Origin: an uncultured Opitutia bacterium
GTDB taxonomy: Bacteria > Verrucomicrobiota > Verrucomicrobiia > Opitutales > UBA953
DNA length: 15,948 nucleotides
Direction: 5' to 3'
Assembly: GCA_903924185.1 (NCBI GenBank)
Contig: CAIYAN010000099.1
Coordinates: forward strand, 1 to 15,948
In this document: piece by piece, positions 1-5,074 of the stretch
Numbering within the stretch: the stretch's first letter is position 1
Layout of the letters: every line of letters starts with the position of its first letter
Notes under the pieces: generated by a model
Database searches by the model: none
Told to the model about the DNA's origin: nothing
What the model saw: only the letters and a program-made list of their open reading frames with translations
Made by a program: the position numbers and the translations under genes

Positions 1-101
1 AGGCGCGAATCTGGAGCTTCTTCGGGGGAATCGAGGTGGGCGGTTGCATCGTGAGCCGTCGGGATGCCCACCCTGGACCACCTGTCAAGGGGCGGACTCA
101 T
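1..101 (-). other. Possible 5' end of a gene running off the left edge
   Basis: On the minus strand an ATG at 101 opens a frame that stays free of stops to the window edge, about 33 codons beginning MSPPLDRWSRVG. Upstream of the ATG there is no clear ribosome binding site. On the plus strand two other frames also enter from the left and stop at 52-54 and 101-103. The stretch is too short to decide, and I recognise no family. Treat it as unassigned sequence that may hold the end of a neighbouring gene. Confidence 0.2.
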
Positions 102-145
102 GATACACAGCGAAACCCCATCCCCGAATGCCGCCCCTGTAACGA

Positions 146-201
146 GGTAGGGGCAGCACCGCGTGCTGCCCTAGGCGGATAGCGGTTAGCGGTTGGCGGT
201 T
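146..201. repeat. Class A hairpin followed by AGCGGTT heptad repeats
   Basis: A perfect 9-bp hairpin (GGGCAGCAC 151-159, loop CGC, GTGCTGCCC 163-171) is framed by GGTAG and CTAG. It runs directly into four 7-bp units (GGCGGAT, AGCGGTT, AGCGGTT, GGCGGTT; 174-201). The same hairpin-plus-heptad order recurs at 7240-7294, so this is a composite repeat and not a chance palindrome. Confidence 0.75.
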
Positions 202-237
202 AGATGATGCAAAGAAGCGCCCGGCCACCAGCATCGA

Positions 238-340
238 GGTAGGGTTGGCACTGCGTGCCAACCTAGCTGCCTCTCGCGGGCTCCGCCCGCGCTCCGTAAT
301 CTGTACTCCGTACTCTGTAATCTCGCGGCCTCCGGCCGCG
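238..340. repeat. Composite repeat: class A hairpin, class B hairpin, TCYGTAC heptads, class B hairpin
   Basis: In order: a class A hairpin (GGTTGGCAC 243-251, loop TGC, GTGCCAACC 255-263); a class B hairpin (CGCGGGC 275-281, loop TCC, GCCCGCG 285-291); four 7-bp units TCCGTAA, TCTGTAC, TCCGTAC, TCTGTAA (293-320); and a second class B hairpin with a different stem (CGCGGCC 324-330, loop TCC, GGCCGCG 334-340). The module string recurs with changes elsewhere in the window. No credible gene lies in 102-626; the frames that are open here consist of repeat sequence. Confidence 0.8.
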
Positions 341-428
341 CTCACCTTTGCACCCTTTAGCCGCTCCCCGCTCCCCCTTTTCACCCTACCTGTTTTGTCA
401 TCAACCTTTGCACTGCCTTCGCAACTTC

Positions 429-526
429 TCCGTACTCTGTACTCCGTACTCTGTAATCTCGCGGCCTCCGGCCGCGCTCACCTTTCCACCTTTGCACCGG
501 CCTTAGGCCGCTTTGCACCTTTGCAC
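429..526. repeat. Composite repeat: TCYGTAC heptads, class B hairpin, class C hairpin
   Basis: Four 7-bp units (TCCGTAC, TCTGTAC, TCCGTAC, TCTGTAA; 429-456) lead into a class B hairpin (CGCGGCC 460-466, loop TCC, GGCCGCG 470-476). Next comes a class C module: TTTGCAC, a stem CGGCC 498-502 with loop TTA and GGCCG 506-510, then TTTGCAC again. The word ACCTTTGCAC is scattered through all these blocks. Confidence 0.75.
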
Positions 527-528
527 GG

Positions 529-561
529 CTCCCCCCTCCTCCCTCCCCCCTCCTCCCTTCC
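529..561 (-). repeat. Homopyrimidine tract; G-quadruplex motif on the minus strand
   Basis: Thirty-three consecutive pyrimidines include an exact tandem duplication of the 14-mer CCCCCCTCCTCCCT (531-544 and 545-558). On the minus strand this gives G-tracts of 3, 6, 3 and 6 separated by loops of 4, 1 and 4 bases, which satisfies the standard intramolecular quadruplex pattern. It ends about 10 bp before the candidate promoter and operator of the HTH-PIN pair. Confidence 0.6.
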
Positions 562-570
562 ACCCCTCTC

Positions 571-601
571 TTTAACTTTTCGTTTATTTCGTTTACGAAA
601 A
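571..601 (+). promoter_or_regulatory. Candidate promoter/operator of the HTH-PIN operon
   Basis: After the GC-rich repeats the sequence turns AT-rich. It has an inverted repeat TTTTCGT (577-583) / ACGAAAA (595-601) and an internal direct repeat TTCGTTTA at 579-586 and 588-595. A weak -35/-10 pair can be drawn (TTTAAC 571-576, 17 bp, TACGAA 594-599). HTH antitoxins usually repress their own promoter through such sites, so autoregulation is a reasonable inference. The -10 match is poor. Confidence 0.4.
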
Positions 602-626
602 CCGAGCACTCTGCCAATCTTCCTCC

Positions 627-1076
627 ATGTCCGCCCAACCTTATCGCTATCGTCAGTCTAAGGCCCCTGTCTTATCCGTCGAGGAACGTGCCACCGTCGC
701 CGCGTTTACTTCGCGAGCCAAGGCTGCTGGTCCGTTGCGTATCCAGGTCGGGCAGGGTAGGCCGATTCTGGTGCCCAAGGCTCTGCATGCGCAGATCTTC
801 GCCTTGCTCAGTCTGGCCGCCGAAGGCACGCCTGCGGCCGTCGACCGTCTTACGCTGACGCTGACCACCCAGCAGGTCGCCGAACGCCTAGGCGTCTCCC
901 GTCCGCACGTCGTCAGCCTCATCGAATCTGGTAAGTTAGTCGGCGACAAGGTGGGCACGCACCGACGGGTTCTACTCGCCGACCTTGAAGCCTATCAGGC
1001 CCGCGAGTCCGCCCGCCGCTCCCAAGCCCTGACCTCCCTCATGCGCCAGACTCGCAAGCTCGGCCTCGGCTACTGA
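627..1076 (+). CDS. Excisionase/MerR-type HTH protein, probable antitoxin
   Basis: 149-residue protein. Residues 77-126 form a winged-helix domain of the excisionase/MerR type: TTQQVAERLGVSRPHVVSLI holds the two DNA-binding helices and is followed by the wing and the THRRVLLADLEAY segment typical of this family. Residues 1-75 have no recognised domain, and the basic C-terminal tail (127-149) may contact the partner. It lies 15 bp upstream of a PIN-domain gene on the same strand, and HTH genes directly ahead of PIN genes are a known arrangement of type II toxin-antitoxin pairs. The inferred role is to bind and neutralise the PIN protein and to repress the operon. ATG 627 is the first start after the AT-rich promoter-like stretch; no Shine-Dalgarno is visible. 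It could instead be a plain regulator. Confidence 0.85.
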   Translation: MSAQPYRYRQSKAPVLSVEERATVAAFTSRAKAAGPLRIQVGQGRPILVPKALHAQIFALLSLAAEGTPAAVDRLTLTLTTQQVAERLGVSRPHVVSLIESGKLVGDKVGTHRRVLLADLEAYQARESARRSQALTSLMRQTRKLGLGY

Positions 1077-1091
1077 TGTCTTGGCTAGTTT

Positions 1092-1658
1092 ATGTCATCT
1101 CGACCAGACATCCTATTTCTGGACGCCAATGTCCTATATTCTGCCTGCTGTCGGGACCTTTTAATTGAGGCCTCGTTAGTAGGTCTCTGCCACTGTCGTT
1201 GGTCGGGCCTAGTCCTCTCCGAGGTCAAGATCGCGTTGCAGCGAAAACGTCCAGACCTTCGGCCACCGCAGTTGGACCGTTTATTCGAGCTTCTTGCCCT
1301 GGCTTGTCCGGAGGCGCTAACCCAGCTTCGACCCGCAGTATCGCTCGGATCGCTACCGCTTATCGATCCGGCGGACGGCCATGTCATCCAGGCCGCGTAT
1401 GCAGCCCGGGCGGGTATCGTCATTACCTTCAATCTCCGGCATTTTCCACGCCGCCACCTCAGTCCCTTAGGGTTGAAAGCCGCAACCCCCGACCAGTGGC
1501 TATTCTCGAAGACTAAGGCCGACCCTGTGGGCATGTGTGCGCTCGTCGAGCGCTGCCGTCTCCGGCTTGCTCGCCCGCCAATCAGTAAGTCCGATCACCT
1601 CAATGCCCTCCGCCGCTCCGGCCTCACTCAGCTCGCTGATTTCCTAGCCTCGAGCTAG
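1092..1658 (+). CDS. PIN-domain ribonuclease, probable toxin (VapC-like)
   Basis: 188-residue PIN-fold protein. Visible acidic residues are D11 in FLDANVLYSA, E44 in LSEV, and D92/D95 in LIDPADGHVIQAA, followed by the ITFNLRHFP strand (109-119) that ends PIN domains of this subgroup. These are the usual metal-binding positions of Mg-dependent PIN ribonucleases. Residues about 120-188 form an extra C-terminal region beyond the PIN core. In the known family such proteins cleave tRNA or other RNA and are held inactive by the upstream antitoxin; the target here cannot be read from sequence. It follows the HTH gene after 15 bp, so they probably share one transcript. The TAG stop lies inside what looks like a collapsed class A repeat (1656-1670), so the original C-terminus may have differed. 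Confidence 0.85.
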   Translation: MSSRPDILFLDANVLYSACCRDLLIEASLVGLCHCRWSGLVLSEVKIALQRKRPDLRPPQLDRLFELLALACPEALTQLRPAVSLGSLPLIDPADGHVIQAAYAARAGIVITFNLRHFPRRHLSPLGLKAATPDQWLFSKTKADPVGMCALVERCRLRLARPPISKSDHLNALRRSGLTQLADFLASS

Positions 1659-1817
1659 GGTTGGCTGCCTCTGGTAGGGACAGCACCGCGTGCTGCCCTA
1701 GCTATCTCTCGCTGTAACAAGGTAGGGTTGGGACTGCGTACCAACCTAGCTGCCTCTCGCGGGCTCCGCCCGCGCTCCGCAATCTGTACTCCGTACTCCG
1801 AACTCCGTACTCTGTAA
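1656..1817. repeat. Composite repeat: hairpin scar, mismatched class A hairpins, class B hairpin, TCYGTAC heptads
   Basis: The scar TAGGGTTGGCTGCCTC at 1656-1671 looks like a class A element with its loop side deleted. Next is a class A hairpin at about 1678-1698 whose left arm (GGACAGCAC) matches one subtype and right arm (GTGCTGCCC) another, leaving an A-C mismatch. A second class A copy (1721-1749) is degenerate (GGTTGGGAC / GTACCAACC). A perfect class B hairpin follows (CGCGGGC 1758-1764 / GCCCGCG 1768-1774), then TCYGTAC-type units from 1783. Confidence 0.7.
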
Positions 1818-1830
1818 TCTGATTACCACC

Positions 1831-2148
1831 TTTGCACAGGAGCTCCGCTCCGATTTGCACCTTTGCACTGTCTCCACGTCTTTCCGTCCTCCGTACTCTG
1901 TGATCTAACCTGCCACGCCCCTACCTGTTTTTGTCATCCACTTTTCCACTTTTGCACAGGAGCTCCGCTCCGATTTGCACCTTCGCACGGTCTTCGCAAC
2001 TCTTCCGTACTCCGTACTCTGTACTCTGTAATCTCGCGGCCTCCGGCCGCGCTCACCTTTCCACCTTCGCACAGGAGCTCCGCTCCGATTTGCACTTTTG
2101 CACGGCTGCCTTTCCGCACTCTGTCCTCCGTACTCTATCCTGCCACGC
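1831..2148. repeat. Three class C repeats with heptads and a class B hairpin between them
   Basis: A 30-bp block made of TTTGCAC, the stem GGAGC/GCTCC with loop TCC, and ATTTGCAC occurs at 1831-1860, 1951-1980 and, with one C change, 2066-2095. Between and after the copies lie TCYGTAC-type heptads (1883-1903, 2004-2031, 2113-2133), a class B hairpin (CGCGGCC 2035-2041 / GGCCGCG 2045-2051) and the words AACCTGCCACGCCCCTACCT. No credible gene lies between 1659 and 2873; the open frames here are built of repeat units. Confidence 0.75.
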
Positions 2149-2160
2149 CCCTACCTAAAC

Positions 2161-2215
2161 AAAAGGGAACGCGGGCCGGCGAACCGGCACCGCGTCGAAC
2201 GGGGACCCCCATTCC
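2161..2215. repeat. Bulged-A hairpin element, copy 1
   Basis: Stem ACGCGG (2169-2174) pairs with CCGCGT (2190-2195), and GCCGG (2175-2179) with CCGGC (2184-2188). A2189 is bulged and the loop is CGAA. The flanks (purine-rich before, GGGGACCCCCATTCCT after) resemble those of the element at 7122-7178, whose stem differs but also has 11 pairs and one bulged A. There is no T-run, so it is not a standard intrinsic terminator. Confidence 0.55.
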
Positions 2216-2261
2216 TTATCCGAGAAGATGGTTAACTACCTCCCATCACTCAAGGCCTTAA

Positions 2262-2318
2262 CGATGATAGAAAGTTCCTAGCACGAGCTATACTTGCACT
2301 AGGAACTTTCTATCATCG
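2262..2318. repeat. Perfect 20-bp inverted repeat with 17-bp spacer
   Basis: The left arm CGATGATAGAAAGTTCCTAG (2262-2281) is exactly complementary to the right arm at 2299-2318. The spacer holds TATACT (2289-2294), one base from the -10 consensus. The pair could be an operator flanking a promoter or, if transcribed, a long hairpin. It is unrelated in sequence to the repeat families around it and I saw it only once in the window. Confidence 0.8.
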
Positions 2319-2428
2319 AAAACCGCTTAAGCTTACCTTAGCCGACAGCCAAGTTCCTCTCAGGTGTGTAGGCCATCTCGGGATGGCTGAGATATCTCTC
2401 AACGGGGCGCAGTGCGCCCCGTTTTCCT
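2300..2428 (+). ncRNA. Candidate small RNA ending at an orphan terminator
   Basis: No ORF of any credibility precedes the strong terminator at 2401-2430. Upstream are a -10-like TATACT (2289-2294), a hairpin GCCATC (2372-2377) / GATGGC (2382-2387) with loop TCGG, and the palindrome GAGATATCTC (2389-2398). Starting near 2300 the transcript would be about 128 nt. I compared it by eye with tmRNA, SRP RNA and RNase P RNA signatures and found no match. The class is unknown and expression is inferred. Confidence 0.35.
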
Positions 2429-2430
2429 TT
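2401..2430 (+). terminator. Intrinsic terminator
   Basis: A 10-bp perfect stem, AACGGGGCGC (2401-2410) and GCGCCCCGTT (2414-2423) with loop AGT, is followed by TTCCTTT. The GC-rich stem and U-rich tail fit a Rho-independent terminator reading rightwards. No protein gene ends just before it, which is the main argument for a small RNA gene here. Confidence 0.7.
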
Positions 2431-2660
2431 GGTCGGTCATAAGTACAGGTCAGGATGCATTTAGCACCTTGCCCAGCTGCTGAGAACTTGCCTCAGCGAA
2501 TGGACTTAAAAAGGGGGGCGAGGTCTGGACTATCCTTTGTCGGAAGGCTGCCCAAGGTGAGGCAACCGTTCATCCCAGACCCCATTGCACGCTCAATTTG
2601 GAATACCTCCGGGGACATGGCAAATCACAAAAGACAGGACAACCCCCCAACCACTCTGCA
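2431..2660. other. Gene-free unique sequence
   Basis: This stretch is not made of the repeat modules. A frame from ATG 2455 stays open but has no recognisable domain and runs on through repeats, so I do not call it. On the minus strand GGTCTGG and CCAGACC arms (pairing 2522-2528 with 2575-2581) lie before a C6T5 tail (2508-2518), a weak terminator-like or structured-RNA signal downstream of the PspC gene. Confidence 0.3.
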
Positions 2661-2872
2661 TCGGGTAGGGGCGCGACTGCGTCGCATCCGTTTGCCGCGC
2701 AACGTCCGTCCGCCTGCCTTCCAAAATTCCGCTCTCCGGTCCCCCCTTTCACTCTGTAACGAGGTAGGGTTGGCACTGCGTGCCAACCTAGCCGCCTCTC
2801 GCGGGCTCCGCCCGCGCTCCGCACTCTGTAATCTAACCTGCCACGCCCCCCTCGCGAGCTCCGCTCGCGCCC
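2661..2872. repeat. Composite repeat: two class A and two class B hairpins
   Basis: A divergent class A hairpin (GCGAC 2673-2677, loop TGC, GTCGC 2681-2685) follows GGGTAGGG. A canonical class A copy (GGTTGGCAC 2768-2776 / GTGCCAACC 2780-2788) is joined to a class B hairpin (CGCGGGC 2800-2806 / GCCCGCG 2810-2816), two TCYGTAC-type units, and a class B hairpin with a third stem type (CGCGAGC 2853-2859, loop TCC, GCTCGCG 2863-2869). The last lies 5 bp from the stop codon of the minus-strand PspC gene and may help end its transcript. Confidence 0.75.
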
Positions 2873-2873
2873 C

Positions 2874-3551
2874 CTATCTCCCCTTCGTCGGCTTGGCGGC
2901 CCAACTCATACTGGCAATGAGGTAGAGGATCCAGCCGAGCGGCACGAACAGCATCACGATTCTAATCAGGATGGTATCGGTCTTCCACTTATGCGCAAGT
3001 CCCGCGCAGACCCCGGAGACCATGGCATCGTCGCTACTGCGGTAATGGTCATTGGAGGCGCTAGTCGTTGTCGCCGGCGGCGTGGCTGCACTGAAGACCA
3101 CGAAAATGGATTTAGCCTGGGCGCCGTTCGTTAAGAATTCCACCTCGAGGCCAGGTGCGGGGGTCTTATCCGAACTCAGCCAGTCAGCCGCCGAGAAGGC
3201 GTACCGGACGCCATCGTTCCCGCTGATGAAACCCGACGAGGTCTGGAAGGTGTAGCCGAGGACTCGGCCATGGATAGTGCGCTGGCTTTGCGGATAAGCA
3301 GGAGCTGCGGCTGGGGTCGGTGCGGCGGGTGTCGGGATATTTGCTGGAATTGGCGGCGGTTCATGCGCCTGCACGGGCTGCTCCCATGCGGAGGCTTGAC
3401 CCAGCAGGGACCAACCGCTCATCCCTTTTTTCCAGTAGTGGTCGGTGGCCCGTAATGAGCCGTCGCGGAGTTTGGCGCCAATCTCATGGGCAAGGAATTC
3501 CCCGATGACGTTGCCGGCCCGGGCGATCTTGATGGTCGAAAGGTTATCCAT
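2874..3551 (-). CDS. GYF_2 (DUF4339)-cold-shock-like-PspC membrane protein
   Basis: 225 residues in three parts. Residues 1-52 resemble a GYF_2/DUF4339 domain, ending WKKGMSGWSLLGQ. A proline/alanine linker (58-88) follows. Residues 93-155 read like a cold-shock OB fold, with GFISGNDGVRYAFSAADW and the end PGLEVEFLTNGAQAKSIFVV. Residues 168-215 are a PspC domain: RSSDDAMVSGVCAGLAHKWK, then a hydrophobic span (195-215). PspC domains are membrane parts of envelope-stress (phage shock) systems, and GYF_2 is taken to bind peptides. The frame is open upstream to 3788, but the extra residues look non-coding and would overlap the divergent gene, so ATG 3551 is preferred. The TAG stop falls in a sequence like the GGTAGGGGCGCGA repeat. 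Domain calls are firm for PspC and GYF_2, weaker for the OB fold. Confidence 0.85.
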   Translation of the reverse strand: MDNLSTIKIARAGNVIGEFLAHEIGAKLRDGSLRATDHYWKKGMSGWSLLGQASAWEQPVQAHEPPPIPANIPTPAAPTPAAAPAYPQSQRTIHGRVLGYTFQTSSGFISGNDGVRYAFSAADWLSSDKTPAPGLEVEFLTNGAQAKSIFVVFSAATPPATTTSASNDHYRSSDDAMVSGVCAGLAHKWKTDTILIRIVMLFVPLGWILYLIASMSWAAKPTKGR

Positions 3552-3624
3552 ACGTTTCAGGTCGCTATCTTGTCCGAGGGGTGGCGGCGGATGCCAGCGA
3601 AAAGCACCGCGGTTTTCTTTAACA

Positions 3625-3655
3625 TTTGCACTGCAAACCTCTTGGCCCGTATATC
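3625..3655 (+). promoter_or_regulatory. Candidate promoter and palindromic operator for the CPBP gene
   Basis: The 117-bp divergent gap (3552-3668) contains the perfect palindrome TTTGCACTGCAAA (3625-3637). It overlaps a -35-like TTGCAC (3626-3631), set 18 bp before a -10-like TATATC (3650-3655). Start of transcription would fall about 7 bases before ATG 3669, giving an almost leaderless mRNA, in keeping with the lack of a Shine-Dalgarno. Regulation of both divergent genes from this site is inference. Confidence 0.45.
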
Positions 3656-3668
3656 CTCTGGCCCCACG

Positions 3669-4472
3669 ATGACAATCGAGCTCAGCAAAAGTAGCCCCTC
3701 GGGCTGTTGCCCGAAATGCTCCGCCCCGCTCCGTCCGGAGATTTATTTCTGTCCCTATTGCGCGGAGGGTTGGCGGAATTCCGAGCAAGGCTTGGAGCCG
3801 ACCCCGGAGCCAGTCTGGGATGCGGAGACACGCATCCGCCTACGCGCCGGCGGCGCCTATGAGGCCTGCCTTCTGTATCTGGTCGCGCTGTTTATTGCCA
3901 GTCTGCCCCATTTCATTCTCGGAGATCAACAGGGGGGCCGTACGTGGGATGTCATCCTGAGTGCGGTTTGCATCGGGGTGGCTAGCCTGTGGATTGGTTT
4001 CCGGAACTTCCCCCTAGTTAAGGAATCACTTCGGCTGAGCGGGCTGGTCTCTCCGTGGTTCCTCTTGTCAGCCCTCATGCTCGTGCCGTTGCTGGCGGTG
4101 AACCACTTCTACCATGCGCTCCTGCTCAAGGAGACGTCGGTCGTCATTGACCCATCCATCTACGTGCTGGCTGATCAGCACGCTTGGGTGGCCGGGTTGT
4201 TCGTTTGCGTGTTCCCAGCGGTCTTTGAGGAACTGGGCTTCCGGTCTTATGTCTACCCCTTGTTGCAAAGGGCGCTGACCCCGGTTTGGGCGGCGGTCAT
4301 CAGCTCGGCGCTCTTTGCCTCCCTGCATTTCTCCTTCTGGAGCTGGCCCTACCTTTTTTCATTAGGGCTCCTCTTCGCGTTTACGGCCACGAAGTGTCGA
4401 AGCGTCTGGCCCTGCGTGGCCCTGCACTTCGCCCATAACTTTGCGGTTCTGTTCCTGTTGCCGCGCTACTAG
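3669..4472 (+). CDS. CPBP-family intramembrane metalloprotease with N-terminal zinc ribbon
   Basis: 267 residues. The N-terminus carries a short zinc ribbon (CPKC at 14-17, CPYC at 28-31), then hydrophobic segments at roughly 64-84, 94-112, 127-146, 172-186 and 203-262. The three CPBP (Abi/CAAX protease) motifs are intact: EELGFR at 187-192 (EExxxR), FASLH at 216-220 (FxxxH), and HFAHN at 253-257 (HxxxN). Members of this family are intramembrane glutamate-dependent proteases involved in CAAX processing in eukaryotes and in bacteriocin maturation or immunity and regulated proteolysis in bacteria. The substrate is unknown. The frame is open upstream to 3486, but that part overlaps the divergent PspC gene and contains the promoter-like region, so ATG 3669, just before the zinc ribbon, is chosen. 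It is 41 bp upstream of the GYF_2 gene. Confidence 0.9.
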   Translation: MTIELSKSSPSGCCPKCSAPLRPEIYFCPYCAEGWRNSEQGLEPTPEPVWDAETRIRLRAGGAYEACLLYLVALFIASLPHFILGDQQGGRTWDVILSAVCIGVASLWIGFRNFPLVKESLRLSGLVSPWFLLSALMLVPLLAVNHFYHALLLKETSVVIDPSIYVLADQHAWVAGLFVCVFPAVFEELGFRSYVYPLLQRALTPVWAAVISSALFASLHFSFWSWPYLFSLGLLFAFTATKCRSVWPCVALHFAHNFAVLFLLPRY

Positions 4473-4513
4473 TTTGGGGTTGCGGGCGTTTCTATATTTA
4501 AATAAATAGAGAC

Positions 4514-5071
4514 ATGGAAATGCTTTTTTTTGGCTTGGTATTTGGCGCCATCGTTGCCGCAATTGCTTCGTCTAAGGGGCGCACCCCAGTGGGGTGGTTC
4601 TTTTTTGGATTTTTCTTTGGTTGCCTCGCGATTATCCTCGTTCTTGTCCTGCCCAACTTGAAGGAACAGCAGGCTAAGGAGCAGCGTCTGGAGGAAGAGA
4701 ATCGCCGCATCCGCGAGCAGGTTCGCCAAGAGCAGATGCGTCTCGAGGCCTTCCGTCAGCAGACCAATAACCGCTTGGATCGGCATGATCAAGTTCTGCA
4801 GATCGACACCGCTCCGCGGATGGAGTCCCCCTTGGGCTTAGGCGGTGCCGCTGGTATGCCGCCCGCTTTACCGAATGGAGCTCAGGACGACCAGCGCCCG
4901 ATTTGGTTCTACGTCAAAGGTGCTAATCGTTGTGGCCCCGTCAGTCTCGGTACCATGCGCGCACTCTTAGCGGGCGGCGAGGTCAATGCGGATAGTCTCT
5001 TCTGGCGAGCGGGCATGTCAGAATGGCAACCTGGTCGGAACGCGCCTGAAATCCGCAGCCTCCTCGGTTAA
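4514..5071 (+). CDS. Membrane-anchored coiled-coil GYF_2 (DUF4339) protein
   Basis: 185 residues. Two hydrophobic segments (3-19 and 27-47) form a hairpin anchor. They are followed by a charged, Glu/Arg/Gln-rich coiled coil (about 48-97), a Gly/Pro linker, and a C-terminal GYF_2 domain (129-173) with the hallmark WFYVKG, GPVSLGTMRALL and FWRAGMSEWQP. The basic loop between the membrane segments (K21-R23) is short, and both the coiled coil and GYF_2 domain probably face the cytoplasm. GYF_2 domains are thought to bind proline-rich partners; the linker of the PspC protein at 2874-3551 is proline-rich, so contact between them is possible but unproven. The start follows an AT-rich stretch (4490-4510) that could hold a promoter. 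The downstream gene begins 3 bp after the stop, so the two are an operon. Confidence 0.85.
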   Translation: MEMLFFGLVFGAIVAAIASSKGRTPVGWFFFGFFFGCLAIILVLVLPNLKEQQAKEQRLEEENRRIREQVRQEQMRLEAFRQQTNNRLDRHDQVLQIDTAPRMESPLGLGGAAGMPPALPNGAQDDQRPIWFYVKGANRCGPVSLGTMRALLAGGEVNADSLFWRAGMSEWQPGRNAPEIRSLLG

Positions 5072-5074
5072 GCC

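Noticed and set aside
245..661. Open frame of 138 codons in the first repeat block, and similar frames at 1863-2261 and 6025-6261
   Set aside because: They consist of repeat-module translations (VLRTLYSV, SRPPAALTF) with no domain and overlap promoter sequence; open because the repeats are GC-rich.
1831..2095. Regularly spaced 30-bp direct repeats that could suggest a CRISPR array
   Set aside because: Spacers of 85-90 bp are themselves made of repeat modules, copies are not consistently identical, and no cas gene is present.
2262..2318. Resemblance of the inverted repeat to an FRT recombination site (GAAAGTTCCTA / TAGGAACTTTC)
   Set aside because: The spacer is 17 bp, not 8, the arms extend further, and no Flp-type recombinase is present; partial similarity by chance.
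2231..2320. GTTAAC word near a long imperfect palindrome, possible integron attC site
   Set aside because: No matching complementary core site and no integrase gene; the palindrome is perfect, unlike attC.
2455..2925. 156-codon open frame
   Set aside because: No recognisable domain, passes through several hairpin repeats and overlaps the end of the PspC gene on the other strand.
3552..3788. N-terminal extension of the PspC gene, and the matching extension of the CPBP gene back to 3486
   Set aside because: Both extensions overlap each other on opposite strands, lack domain content, and would remove the divergent promoter gap. The domain starts fit ATG 3551 and ATG 3669.
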